Assembly: GCA_910576865.1 (NCBI GenBank)
Contig: CAJTKE010000003.1
Location: 124,001-188,000 of the forward strand
DNA: 64,000 nucleotides
Reading direction: 5' to 3'
From: an uncultured Oscillibacter sp.
GTDB lineage: Bacteria; Bacillota; Clostridia; Oscillospirales; Oscillospiraceae
In this document: one piece after another, positions 32,411-41,040 of the stretch
How the letters are laid out: every line of letters begins with the position of its first letter
Numbering within the stretch: the stretch's first letter is position 1
Notes under the pieces: generated by a model
What the model was told of the DNA's origin: nothing
Databases searched by the model: none
What the model saw: the letters and a program-made list of their open reading frames with translations, nothing else
Translations under genes and position numbers: made by a program

Positions 32411-32944
32411 TCAGGAGATGTTGATGATCATCAGCATGGAAGCCAGCAGAGACAGGATGGCGTAGAACTCCACGGTGATGCAGAGCACCATGCCCTTGGA
32501 CCAGTCGTCGGGCTTCTTGGCCAGGATGTTGATGGAGCCGGCGGCCACGCGGCCCTGGGCGATGGCGGAGAACAGGCCGCCCAGAGCCATGGGCAGGCAG
32601 GCGAAGAGGTACTGGCAGCCCTGGGCGATGGTCATCTGGGGCAGCTCGCCGCCCAGCAGGCCCATGGAGAAGATGGCGAAGAACCACACCACGAGGCCGT
32701 ACAGGCCCTGGGTGCCGGGGATGACCTGGAGGATCATGACCTTGCCGAACTTGCCGGGGTCCTGGCACAGAAGGCCCGTGCCCGCCTCGCCGGCGATGCC
32801 GGTGCCCTTGGCAGAGCCGATGCCGGGGAGCACCGCCGCGAGGCCCGCGCCCAGCAGAGCCAGGGCCAATCCGCCGAAGGCGCCGATGAAGGAGCCGGCG
32901 GCCGCGTTCTGTTCGATTGCCAGAATAAGATCCTGTCCATTCAT
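32411..32944 (-). CDS. ntpK: V/A-type ATPase membrane rotor subunit K, sodium type
   Basis: The duplicated hairpin proteolipid of the rotor ring (177 residues, four transmembrane helices). It keeps the residues that bind sodium in the Enterococcus hirae ring: Thr78 and Gln79 in IPGTQGLYG, Gln130 in GLFSAIAQG and the ion-carrying Glu159 in VEFYAIL. The first repeat has no carboxylate, so one ion binds per subunit. The enzyme is therefore probably a sodium pump or sodium-driven ATP synthase. Confidence 0.96.
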   Translation of the reverse strand: MNGQDLILAIEQNAAAGSFIGAFGGLALALLGAGLAAVLPGIGSAKGTGIAGEAGTGLLCQDPGKFGKVMILQVIPGTQGLYGLVVWFFAIFSMGLLGGELPQMTIAQGCQYLFACLPMALGGLFSAIAQGRVAAGSINILAKKPDDWSKGMVLCITVEFYAILSLLASMLMIINIS

Positions 32945-32968
32945 AGTTGTATTCCTCCTAAAATTTGA

Positions 32969-34891
32969 TTACTTTGTAATGTCCACGTATCTGGTCTCCA
33001 TGGCCAGGGGCCGGAAGGGCTTGCCGCCGTCCTCATAGAACTTGCCGAAGTACTCCAGGCACTGGAGCCGGAGGTCGTGGACGTAGCAGCCCAGCAGGTT
33101 CAGCGCGAAGTTCAGCGCGTTGCCCGCCAGGGAGATCACAAGGAAAATGATGATGTTGCCGGGAATCGCCCCCAGGGTGTTGAACACCTGGGCGATGACG
33201 CTGCCCGCCAGCATCAGGGCCATGAGACGGGCGTAGGACAGAATGTCCCCGAAATAGCCCGTCACGTGGTTGTAGAGGGAGCCGAAGATGCCCATGACCT
33301 TGCCGAAGCCCTGGCCGGTGACCAGGGGCCCGATGACGATCAGGGCCAGGCCCGCGTAGAGCACCAGGTTCGTCACGCCCACCGCCATCAGGCCGATGCC
33401 GATGAAGACGATCCACCAGGTGACCTCCTCGAAAATGGCGTCCAGCACCTGCCCGGCTTTCAGCTTGCGGATGAAGCTGATGGCCATGCCGGTGACGATC
33501 TGGACCAATCCCAGGGCCATGGCCCCCACGAGGATCATCAGCGTGTCGTTCAGCGGCGTGAAGAGGGCCGGAAGGGCGAAGTCTCCGCCGGTGGTGAGCT
33601 TCACCACCTGGGTCAGGAAGTCGCCGAAGAAGCCGCCGGTCAGCGCGCCCCAGAAGAAGGTGGAGACGCCGCAGAGCTGCAAAAGGCCCATCATGTGGCC
33701 CATGGTGCCCTTGGGCCGGAATTTCTTCGCCACGATGGTGCCCGCCAGGAACATCAGAATGCCGTAGCCCATGTCCGCCATCATGATGCCGTAGAACAGA
33801 ATGAAAAACGGCGCCATGAGGGGGTTGGGGTCCACGTTGTTGTACGCGGGGAGGGAGTACATCTCCGTCACCATGTTCAGGGGCTTGGTGAACCAGTTGT
33901 TCTTGAGGCGCACCGGCACGTCGGGGATGTCCTCCTCGGCCGGGTCCTCCGCCTCCCAGGCGCAGCCCCTGCCGTCCAGCAGGGCCTGGACCTCCGTCAG
34001 GTTCTCCGCCGGGGCCCAGCCCTCGAAGAAGACGATGGTCCCGTCGGTGAGGAGGCGCTCGGTGTTCTGGTCCTCCGCCGCCTCGGCGGCAAGCCGGTCG
34101 GCGTAGAGCCGGAGCCTGTCCCGCTCCGGGGCCAGGGCGGCGATGGCGGCCTCGGCCTCCCGCCGCCTGGCGTGGTTCTCCTCCAGGGTCTTGTCCATGT
34201 CCCGGACATTCTCCGCCGCCGTGCCCGTGACCCCCTGGAAGGCGGTCACGCTGAACCCGTGGGGCCGCAGGACCTCCAGGGCCTTCTCCTCCTCCGCCCG
34301 GTGGGCGATGAGGAGGCAGCAGCGCTGCTGCTTGTCCCCGCTGACCTCATAGAGCTCCGCCAGGATGTCCGCCAGCTCGTCGCGGATGGCGGCGGTGTCC
34401 GCCGCCCCGGGGAGGACCCCCAGGCGGAACACCGCGTTCTCCGTCCCGCTCAGCTCCAGGGGCATGTCCAGGGGGACCCAGGGGACCAGCCCGGCCCTCC
34501 GGCTCAGGAGGCGGTTCTCCTCCCCCTGGAGGCGGGAGAGGTCCTGCAAGTACCCGTTGATCTTTCCGCTGACGGCCCGGGAGGTCTCCAGGGTCTCGTC
34601 GCTGAGGAACTCCGCCTCGCTGACCGCCCGGCGCTGAATGAAGAGGCCGTCCTTGGTCCCGCCATAGCGCTTCAGGGCGTCCAGGGCGGCGTTGGCCTCT
34701 CCCTGCTCGTTCTTCGTCTCCGCAAGCCGGGAGGCGTCCCGCCGCAGCAGCGCCGCCCAGGCGGGGTCCGAGAGCTTCCCGGCGGGCTCGCTGATCTCCA
34801 CACAGCCCAGGCGCAGAAGCTCCCGCAGGAGGGCGTCCCGGCTGTCGGCCATGGCCATGACGCGGAGCTTTTTCATTTTTACAATGGCCAT
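32969..34891 (-). CDS. ntpI: V/A-type ATPase subunit I (a-type stator)
   Basis: The stator membrane subunit with the ion half-channels and the docking site for peripheral stalks. The 640-residue protein has a soluble N-terminal half with coiled coils (RREAEAAIAALAPERDRLRL) and a membrane half from about residue 350 with seven or eight helices (PFFILFYGIMMADMGYGI, FFWGALTGGFFGDF, LMALMLAGSVIAQVFN). The essential arginine lies in the SYARLMALMLAGS helix. It is followed two bases earlier by the small stalk gene. Confidence 0.97.
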   Translation of the reverse strand: MAIVKMKKLRVMAMADSRDALLRELLRLGCVEISEPAGKLSDPAWAALLRRDASRLAETKNEQGEANAALDALKRYGGTKDGLFIQRRAVSEAEFLSDETLETSRAVSGKINGYLQDLSRLQGEENRLLSRRAGLVPWVPLDMPLELSGTENAVFRLGVLPGAADTAAIRDELADILAELYEVSGDKQQRCCLLIAHRAEEEKALEVLRPHGFSVTAFQGVTGTAAENVRDMDKTLEENHARRREAEAAIAALAPERDRLRLYADRLAAEAAEDQNTERLLTDGTIVFFEGWAPAENLTEVQALLDGRGCAWEAEDPAEEDIPDVPVRLKNNWFTKPLNMVTEMYSLPAYNNVDPNPLMAPFFILFYGIMMADMGYGILMFLAGTIVAKKFRPKGTMGHMMGLLQLCGVSTFFWGALTGGFFGDFLTQVVKLTTGGDFALPALFTPLNDTLMILVGAMALGLVQIVTGMAISFIRKLKAGQVLDAIFEEVTWWIVFIGIGLMAVGVTNLVLYAGLALIVIGPLVTGQGFGKVMGIFGSLYNHVTGYFGDILSYARLMALMLAGSVIAQVFNTLGAIPGNIIIFLVISLAGNALNFALNLLGCYVHDLRLQCLEYFGKFYEDGGKPFRPLAMETRYVDITK

Positions 34892-34892
34892 C

Positions 34893-35207
34893 TCAGTTGC
34901 TCACAACCCTTCCGACAATAAACTCCGCCGCAGCCTCCAGGCGTTTTCCCGCGGCCTCCCGCAGCCTGGCGGCGTCCGCCTCCGCGGCCCGCGCGGTTTT
35001 TTCCGCCGCGGCCGCGGCCCGTTCCTCCGCCTGCCGCAGCAGCTCCCGGCCGCTCTCCGCTCCGGCGCTCCGGGCCCTTTGCAAGAGCGCCTGACCTTCC
35101 TTCTCCGCGTCGGCGACGATCTGCTTCGCCTCCGCCTCGGCGGCGGCGCGGCGCTCCCGGGCCTCGCTTTCCGCCCGCGTCACCTTCTCGATCGCTTCCA
35201 GGGACAT
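34893..35207 (-). CDS. V/A-type ATPase subunit G/H-like peripheral stalk protein
   Basis: The first gene of the operon codes for a 104-residue almost wholly helical Ala/Glu/Arg-rich protein (AESEARERRAAAEAEAKQIV, then repeated alanines). This is the typical look of the G or H subunit that pairs with E in the peripheral stalk. It starts with ATG; the stop is one base before the subunit I start, so the two are coupled. Family assignment rests on composition and position. Confidence 0.8.
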   Translation of the reverse strand: MSLEAIEKVTRAESEARERRAAAEAEAKQIVADAEKEGQALLQRARSAGAESGRELLRQAEERAAAAAEKTARAAEADAARLREAAGKRLEAAAEFIVGRVVSN

Positions 35208-35282
35208 TCGTTCTCACCTTCTCTCCATGTGCCGCGCGCCCGGCCTGAGTCCCGTCCGGGCGCATGGTCATTCTGATTATAC

Positions 35283-35311
35283 AGTATAGGCGAACTCTCC
35301 CGGTTTTGCAA
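35283..35311 (-). promoter_or_regulatory. Promoter of the V-ATPase operon
   Basis: On the minus strand TTGCAA (35311-35306), 17 bases, TATACT (35288-35283), about 75 bases before the first gene. Confidence 0.75.
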
Positions 35312-35342
35312 GGGAATTTTTGTTAGGGCCCCGAAAAGAGCA

Positions 35343-35367
35343 GCGGCCGCCCCGAGGGGGCGGCCGC
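35343..35367 (-). terminator. Terminator of the DUF4180 gene
   Basis: GCGGCCGCCCC/GGGGCGGCCGC hairpin followed on the minus strand by TGCTCTTTTC. Confidence 0.75.
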
Positions 35368-35394
35368 CTGAAAACCGGAATCTGCGCACATCGG

Positions 35395-35763
35395 TCAATT
35401 TGTCTGGCTCAGCCGCTCCAGGGCCTCTTCCCTGGTGGCGGCGAAGAAGAAGTGCCTCCCCTTGTTGGACTCATGGATGAAGTCCCGGAGGGGCTTGCTG
35501 GTATAGCGGGAATAATCGCCGAACACGGCGGCTTTCACATGGTAATTCACGAATTTCTGGAGGATCTCCCCGGCCACGCCGGTGCTGAGGATGAAAAAGT
35601 CCTCCCCCAGCGCCTCCTTGTCGATGGCGACGCGCTCCGTCCCCGCCTCGTATTTCACGGTCATGGCCAGCTCCAGAGCGGCCTGTGAGGTGCCGATCTC
35701 CGCCTGATCGCCGGAAACCACCGCGATATCCGTTCCATTCACTTGTACGTATTCGATGTTCAC
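35395..35763 (-). CDS. DUF4180 domain protein
   Basis: A 122-residue protein that matches the DUF4180 family throughout: alternating strands and helices with SQAALELAMTVKYEAG, DFFILSTGVAGEILQKFVNY, AAVFGDYSRYTSKPLRDF and HESNKGRHFFFA. The family has no known function; its fold recalls STAS-like domains. The start is a GTG (VNIEYVQV) with GGAGG seven bases upstream; a longer frame upstream lacks a site. The gene stands alone. Confidence 0.9.
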   Translation of the reverse strand: MNIEYVQVNGTDIAVVSGDQAEIGTSQAALELAMTVKYEAGTERVAIDKEALGEDFFILSTGVAGEILQKFVNYHVKAAVFGDYSRYTSKPLRDFIHESNKGRHFFFAATREEALERLSQTN

Positions 35764-35871
35764 AAGACTGCCTCCTTTGTTCAAACTCGCGCGCGAATCC
35801 CGGCTGAGCCTCCATCCCAACACGGCGCCGGCCTCTTTGTCAAATTCCTTTTCTTTTTCTCCCAACCGTGG

Positions 35872-35877
35872 TATACT
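35872..35877 (+). promoter_or_regulatory. Probable -10 element of the niaR-like operon
   Basis: TATACT 41 bases before the start, with a T-rich stretch instead of a clear -35 box. Confidence 0.4.
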
Positions 35878-35918
35878 GCTTTTTGACTCAGACACTTGAA
35901 TCGTTGGGAGGGACCACT

Positions 35919-36431
35919 ATGCGGGCAGAGGAACGGCGGCGGGCCATCTTGAAATACCTGCGGCAGTCCAGCCGCCCCGTCAGCGCGGGGTTTCTGGCGG
36001 AGCGCTTCTCCGTCAGCCGTCAGGCGGTGGTGGGGGACGTGGCCCTGCTCCGGGCCTCCGGGGCGGACATCTCCGCCACCCCCAGGGGCTACATCATTCT
36101 GAAGGCCGACCAGGGCCTCATCCGCCGGGTGGCCTGCCGCCACGACGCGGCGGGCATGGAGGCGGAGCTCTGCGCCGTGGTGGACCAGGGCTGCGCCGTG
36201 CTGGACGTCATCGTGGAGCACCCCATTTACGGCCAGCTCACCGGGCCCCTCCAGCTCTCCAGCCGCTACGACGTGGGCCAGTTCCTCTCCCGCTGCGCCG
36301 GGGAGGGGGCCCGGCCCCTCTCGGACCTCACCGGGGGCATCCACCTTCACACCCTCTCCTGCCCGGACGAGGACGCCTTCTCCCGGGTCCGGGAGGTCCT
36401 GCGGGACCTGGGCGTTCTGCTGGAGGGCTGA
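35919..36431 (+). CDS. NiaR-like HTH/3H-domain transcriptional repressor
   Basis: A 170-residue regulator with an N-terminal winged helix (ERRRAILKYLRQSSRPVSAG, SVSRQAVVGDVALLRASG) and the C-terminal 3H domain, named for three metal-binding histidine sites seen here as CRHDAAGMEAEL, VIVEHPIYGQL and IHLHTLSCPD. In Firmicutes this architecture is NiaR, the nicotinate-responsive repressor of NAD salvage genes. GGGAGGGACC stands before the ATG. Three bases later starts a MATE transporter, not a known NAD gene, so the pump may move a related compound or be under nicotinate control. Confidence 0.85.
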   Translation: MRAEERRRAILKYLRQSSRPVSAGFLAERFSVSRQAVVGDVALLRASGADISATPRGYIILKADQGLIRRVACRHDAAGMEAELCAVVDQGCAVLDVIVEHPIYGQLTGPLQLSSRYDVGQFLSRCAGEGARPLSDLTGGIHLHTLSCPDEDAFSRVREVLRDLGVLLEG

Positions 36432-36434
36432 GAC

Positions 36435-37805
36435 ATGAGACAAAACAGCGGCCTCCGGGACATGACCGCGGGCAGCCCCGCCGGGCACATCCTCCACTTC
36501 GCCCTGCCCCTTCTGGCGGGGAGCCTCCTCCAGCAGCTGTACAACATGGTGGACAGCTGGGTGGTGGGGCGCTACGTGGGGGACGGGGCCCTGGCCGCGG
36601 TGGGGGTGGGCTTCCCGGTTTTGACCATGTTCTCCTCCCTCTTCATCGGCCTCTCCAGCGGCGGCACGGTGGTCATCGCCCAGTTCTTCGGCGCGGGAAA
36701 AATGGACCGGGTCCGGGACGCGGTGGACACCATCTACGCCGCCTTTCTCGCCTCCATCCTCCCCCTGACGGCCCTGGCCCTGCTGGCGGTGGGGCCCATC
36801 CTCCGCCTGCTCCAGGTGGAGGAGGCGGCCTACGGGGAGGCGTACCTCTACCTGATGGTGGTCTGCGCCGGGCTCATCGGCAGCATCGGCTATAACCTGA
36901 ACTCCGGCATTCTGGGGGGTCTTGGGAACAGCCGGAGCACCCTGCTGTTCCTGGCTTCCGCCTCGGTGCTGAACATCGTCCTGGACCTTCTCCTGGTGCT
37001 GGCCTTCGGCCTGGGGGTCTTGGGCGTGGCCCTGGGGACCATCATCGCCCAGGCGTTTTCCTGGCTCTTCGGCGTGTTCTACATCAACCGGCGCTACCCG
37101 GAGATCTCCCTCCGCCTCATTCCCCGGAGATTCGACCGGGCCCTCTTTCGGCAGATCATGGGCATCGGCCTCCCGGCGGGGGTGCAGATGTCTTTGGTTG
37201 CCCTGGGGGCCATGGTGGTCATGGGGCGGATCAACGCCTACGGCAAGGAGTTCACCGCCGGGTACAACGTGGGCTTCCGGCTGGACCAGCTGGCCTTCCT
37301 GCCCATCCAGAGCCTGTCCAGCGCCGTCATCTCCTTCGTGGGCCAGAACATCGGCGCGAGGAATCCTGACCGGGCCCGGCGGGGCATCCGGGTCACCGTC
37401 ACCCTCTCCGCCGTCTGGGCGGTGTTGATGACGGCGGTCCTCATGCCCTTCCGGGAGCCTCTGGTGGCCTTCTTCTCCCCCACCCCGGCGGTGATTCACG
37501 CCGGGGCCGTGTACCTCCAGTGCATCATGCCCTTCTACTTCATGTTCGCCGTCATGTTCTGCCTGAACAACGCCATGCGGGGCGCCGGGGACAGCGTGTT
37601 CCCCATGGTGGACGTGATTCTGTCCCTGATCCTGGTCCGGGTCCCGGCGGTCTACTGGCTGGCGGACCACTACGGGCCGGACTATATGTATTATGGCATG
37701 GCCGTGGGCTGGACCGTGGGGCTGGCGCTGTCCGTGGGGTGGTACCTCTCGGGACGGTGGAAGCGGCACGGGAGTCTGGCGGACGAGGAGGGGGAGCGCG
37801 GTTGA
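36435..37805 (+). CDS. MATE family efflux transporter
   Basis: A 456-residue membrane protein with 12 predicted helices in two six-helix bundles, ion-driven export of small organic molecules. Family motifs are PLLAGSLLQQLYNMVDSWVVGR in helix 1 and GLPAGVQMSLVALGAMVVMG in the second half. Translation follows the repressor gene by three bases. The substrate is unknown; see the note on the regulator. Confidence 0.93.
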   Translation: MRQNSGLRDMTAGSPAGHILHFALPLLAGSLLQQLYNMVDSWVVGRYVGDGALAAVGVGFPVLTMFSSLFIGLSSGGTVVIAQFFGAGKMDRVRDAVDTIYAAFLASILPLTALALLAVGPILRLLQVEEAAYGEAYLYLMVVCAGLIGSIGYNLNSGILGGLGNSRSTLLFLASASVLNIVLDLLLVLAFGLGVLGVALGTIIAQAFSWLFGVFYINRRYPEISLRLIPRRFDRALFRQIMGIGLPAGVQMSLVALGAMVVMGRINAYGKEFTAGYNVGFRLDQLAFLPIQSLSSAVISFVGQNIGARNPDRARRGIRVTVTLSAVWAVLMTAVLMPFREPLVAFFSPTPAVIHAGAVYLQCIMPFYFMFAVMFCLNNAMRGAGDSVFPMVDVILSLILVRVPAVYWLADHYGPDYMYYGMAVGWTVGLALSVGWYLSGRWKRHGSLADEEGERG

Positions 37806-38133
37806 GAGGCCGGTGCCGCGCGGTTATCGGAGCGCCATCCTCAGAGAGCTGTTGGGCGGGATGGGCGAAAACGTGGCGATTGACACGCCCTTTCATTGCG
37901 ACCATGGAAAAAACATCTTCATAGGCAGTGACGTGATCATCAATATGAACTGCACCTTTGTGGACAATATGCCGATCAAAATTGGAAGCCGGGTGTTGAT
38001 CGCGTCCAACGTACAGATTTATACGTCCTCTCACCCGGTACTGCCGCAGGAAATCCATGCAAAATCATACGCCATTTCCAGGCGGATGAAATTGGGCAGG
38101 ACAACTTGTAATTTCCCGCCGCTTTCGGTATAA
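37806..38133 (+). pseudogene. Remnant of a hexapeptide (maltose/galactoside-type) acetyltransferase
   Basis: Directly after the MATE stop an open frame encodes about 75 residues of a left-handed beta-helix acetyltransferase: LRELLGGMGENVAIDTPFHC, GKNIFIGSDVIINMNCTFVD, GSRVLIASNVQIYTSSHPVL. The N-terminal part and start codon are missing and the protein breaks off after PQEIHAKSY, before the catalytic His hexads end, then runs out of family sequence. GC content is lower than in the neighbours. It looks like a truncated acquired gene; its end now holds the metG promoter. Confidence 0.75.
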
Positions 38134-38134
38134 T
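38106..38134 (+). promoter_or_regulatory. Promoter of metG
   Basis: TTGTAA (38106-38111), 17 bases, TATAAT (38129-38134), 69 bases before the start codon. Confidence 0.78.
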
Positions 38135-38203
38135 AAACCAATTGCACCCCGTCAATCCCGGCGTCCCTTCCATTCGGGGCCGCCGTTTCAAAGGAGAACA
38201 GCC

Positions 38204-40180
38204 ATGGAGAAGAAAAAATTCTATATCACCACGCCCATCTACTACCCCTCGGACAAGCTCCACATCGGCCACACCTACTGCACCGTGGCCACCGACGTGC
38301 TGGCCCGCTACCACCGATTGCTGGGGGAGGACGTCATGTTCCTCACCGGCACCGACGAGCACGGCCAGAAAATCGAGGACAAGGCCAGGGAGGCCGGCGT
38401 CACACCCCAGGAATTCGTGGACCGCATCGTGGAGGGCCCCCGGGGCGTGCTGGATTTGTGGAAGCTGATGAACATCTCCAACGACCGCTTCATCCGCACC
38501 ACCGACGACTACCACGTCCGGTCCGTCCAGCGGATTTTCAAAAAGCTCCATGACAACGGGGACATCTACAAGGGGACCTACAAGGGGAAATACTGCAAGC
38601 CCTGCGAGTCCTTCTGGACCGAGAGCCAGCTGGTGGACGGCAAGTGCCCCGACTGCGGCCGGGAGGTCCAGGACGCGGAGGAGGAGGCCTATTTCTTCCG
38701 CCTGAGCAAATACGCCGGCAGAATCCGGGACCTCTTGGAGAACACGGACTTCCTGGAGCCCCGCTCCCGGGTGAACGAGATGGTCCGGAACTTCATCGAT
38801 CCGGGCCTGGAGGACCTCTGCGTCTCCCGGACCAGCTTTTCCTGGGGCGTGCCCGTGGACTTCGACCCGGGCCACGTGGTCTACGTCTGGGTGGACGCCC
38901 TCACCAACTATATCACCGCCCTGGGCTATGAAAACGACCGCTACCATGACTACGAAAAGGGCTGGTGGCCCGGGGTCAACATCGTGGGCAAGGAGATCGT
39001 CCGCTTCCACTCCATCATCTGGCCCGCCCTGCTGATGAGCCTGGGCGAGCCCATCCCCAAAAAGTGCTTCGGCCACGGGTGGCTGCTGCTGGACGGCGGC
39101 AAGATGTCCAAGTCCAAGGGCAACGTCGTGGACCCCTATATCCTGGCGGAGCAGTTCGGCGTGGACGCCCTGCGCTTCTTCCTGATGCGGACCTTCCCCT
39201 TCGGGTCCGACGGCAACTTCTCCAACGAGCTTTTGATCCAGACCATCAACACGGACCTTGCCAACGACCTGGGCAACCTGGTCTCCCGGACCACCGCCAT
39301 GGCGGGCAAGTACTTCGGCGGCACCCTGCCCGCCGGCTGCGGCACCTGGGGGGAGGAAGTCTCCTTTGACACCGAACTCAAGGAGCTGGCCGGGGGCCTC
39401 CGGAACCGCTACGCCGCCGAGATGGACCACTTCGCCCCCCACAAGGCCCTGGAGGAGGTTTTCAAGGTCATCCAGCGGGCCAACAAGTATATCGACGAAA
39501 ACGCCCCCTGGGCCCTGGCCAAGGACATGGAGCAAAACGGCCCCCGCCTTGGCCACGTGCTCTACAACCTGCTGGAGGCCGCGCGAATCTGCGGCGTCCT
39601 GCTGACGCCCTTCATGCCGGAGTCCATGGACAAGCTCTTCGCCCAGATCGGCGCGGACGCCTCCGCCCGGACCTGGGACTCCGCCGCCGCGTGGGGCGGA
39701 CTGTCCGAGACCGCCGCCGTTTCCAAGGGCGAGAACCTCTTCCCCCGGGTGGACATGGACAAGGCCCTGGAGGAGCTGGAGGCCGCCGTGGAGGCCGCGA
39801 AGCAGGCGGAGTCCGGCGTGGAGCTGGAGCCCCAGCTGGAGGAAAAGGTGGACTTTGACACCTTCTGCAAGAGCGACTTCCGGGTGGTGAAGGTGAAGGC
39901 CTGCGAGGCGGTGAAGAAGAGCGAGAAGCTCCTCAAATTTATTCTGGACGACGGCACCGGCACGGACCGTCAGATTCTCTCCGGCATTCACAAGTGGTAC
40001 GAGCCGGAGGACCTGGTGGGCAAAACGCTGGTGGCCATCGTGAACCTGCCCCCCCGGAAGATGATGGGCCAGGAGAGCAATGGGATGCTGATCTCCGCCG
40101 TCCACAAGGAGAAGGGGGAGGAGGTCCTGCACCTTCTCATGGTGGACGACGCCATCCCCGCCGGGGCGAAGCTCTGCTGA
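38204..40180 (+). CDS. metG: Methionyl-tRNA synthetase
   Basis: Charges tRNA-Met. The 658-residue protein has the HIGH signature (LHIGHTYCTVATDV), the zinc knuckle CKPCESFW plus CPDCGREV, the KMSKS loop (GKMSKSKGN, about residue 300), the anticodon-binding helical domain and a C-terminal tRNA-binding OB domain (about 553-658, DFDTFCKSDFRVVKVKAC) that allows dimer formation. AAAGGAG stands before the ATG. Confidence 0.98.
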   Translation: MEKKKFYITTPIYYPSDKLHIGHTYCTVATDVLARYHRLLGEDVMFLTGTDEHGQKIEDKAREAGVTPQEFVDRIVEGPRGVLDLWKLMNISNDRFIRTTDDYHVRSVQRIFKKLHDNGDIYKGTYKGKYCKPCESFWTESQLVDGKCPDCGREVQDAEEEAYFFRLSKYAGRIRDLLENTDFLEPRSRVNEMVRNFIDPGLEDLCVSRTSFSWGVPVDFDPGHVVYVWVDALTNYITALGYENDRYHDYEKGWWPGVNIVGKEIVRFHSIIWPALLMSLGEPIPKKCFGHGWLLLDGGKMSKSKGNVVDPYILAEQFGVDALRFFLMRTFPFGSDGNFSNELLIQTINTDLANDLGNLVSRTTAMAGKYFGGTLPAGCGTWGEEVSFDTELKELAGGLRNRYAAEMDHFAPHKALEEVFKVIQRANKYIDENAPWALAKDMEQNGPRLGHVLYNLLEAARICGVLLTPFMPESMDKLFAQIGADASARTWDSAAAWGGLSETAAVSKGENLFPRVDMDKALEELEAAVEAAKQAESGVELEPQLEEKVDFDTFCKSDFRVVKVKACEAVKKSEKLLKFILDDGTGTDRQILSGIHKWYEPEDLVGKTLVAIVNLPPRKMMGQESNGMLISAVHKEKGEEVLHLLMVDDAIPAGAKLC

Positions 40181-40201
40181 GCGTATAATCCCCCAGATAG
40201 T

Positions 40202-40245
40202 GGAAATACTGCCTCCATACTTCAAAAGCAGGAGGCAGTATTTTC
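40202..40245 (+). promoter_or_regulatory. SD-sequestering hairpin before rubrerythrin
   Basis: 40202-40216 pairs perfectly with 40231-40245 (15 bp including one G-U; core AATACTGCCTCC/GGAGGCAGTATT, 14-base loop). The GGAGG ribosome site (40231-40235) is inside the stem, which ends at the base before the ATG. A short TTTT before the ATG means it could also work as a weak terminator of metG. Confidence 0.7.
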
Positions 40246-40857
40246 ATGTCCAAAAACCTGAAAGAGAGCGAGACCCTGAAAAACCTCATGCGGGCCTTCG
40301 CCGGCGAGAGCCAGGCCCGGAACCGCTACACCTTCGCCGCAAACCTCTGCAAACAGCAGCAGCTCCACGTCCTGGAGGCCGTTTTCACCTTCACCGCCAA
40401 CCAGGAGAAGGAGCACGCCGAGATCTTCTACAACCACATGAAGGAGGTGGCCGGGGAGACCGTCCACATCGACGGCGGCTATCCCGTGGACCTGACCAAC
40501 GACGTGGCTCAGCTTCTGCGGATGGCGCAGCACAACGAGTTCGAGGAGTTCGACCCCGTCTACCCCGGCTTCGCCCAGACCGCCCGGCAGGAGGGCTTCC
40601 CCCAGGTGGCCTCCTCCTTCGAGCAGATTTCCAGGATTGAAAAGACCCACGGGAACCGCTTCGCCAAATTCGCGGAGCTGCTGGAGTCCGGGAAGCTCTT
40701 CGTCTCCGACGCCAAATGCGGCTGGCTGTGCCTGAACTGCGGCCACATTCAGGAGGGCCTCCAGGCCCCCAAGACCTGCCCCGTCTGCTCCCACGACCAG
40801 GGCTTCTTCATCCGCCTGGAGATGGCCCCCTACGGCGGGCACATTCTCACCGCCTGA
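40246..40857 (+). CDS. rbr: Rubrerythrin
   Basis: A non-haem di-iron peroxidase that protects anaerobes from hydrogen peroxide. The 203-residue protein has the ferritin-like four-helix domain with ESQARNRYTF, EKEHAEIF and the second Glu/His set, and the C-terminal rubredoxin-like site CLNCGHIQEG and CPVCSHDQG. The ribosome site is inside a perfect hairpin (see the leader feature), suggesting translational control. A TATAAT box lies at 40184-40189 without a good -35. Confidence 0.97.
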   Translation: MSKNLKESETLKNLMRAFAGESQARNRYTFAANLCKQQQLHVLEAVFTFTANQEKEHAEIFYNHMKEVAGETVHIDGGYPVDLTNDVAQLLRMAQHNEFEEFDPVYPGFAQTARQEGFPQVASSFEQISRIEKTHGNRFAKFAELLESGKLFVSDAKCGWLCLNCGHIQEGLQAPKTCPVCSHDQGFFIRLEMAPYGGHILTA

Positions 40858-40864
40858 CCCCCGG

Positions 40865-40897
40865 CCTTCCGGAGGGCCCGCCGGGCCCTCCGGAAGG
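40865..40897 (+). terminator. Hairpin at the end of rbr
   Basis: CCTTCCGGAGGGCCC pairs with GGGCCCTCCGGAAGG. No T-run follows directly. Confidence 0.6.
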
Positions 40898-40933
40898 GGG
40901 CGGGAAATCCCTTGAAAAATCGCCGGGTTTTTA

Positions 40934-40962
40934 TGGACAAGCCGCCCGGCTTTTGGTATAGT
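40934..40962 (+). promoter_or_regulatory. Promoter of the Imm22-like gene
   Basis: TGGACA (40934-40939), 17 bases, TATAGT (40957-40962). Confidence 0.65.
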
Positions 40963-41040
40963 AAAGGGGAGAGCAGGCGTGTCCCCCCTCCCGGGAAGCG
41001 GAAACCGCCGTCACTACTACATCAACGGAGGAACATCACC

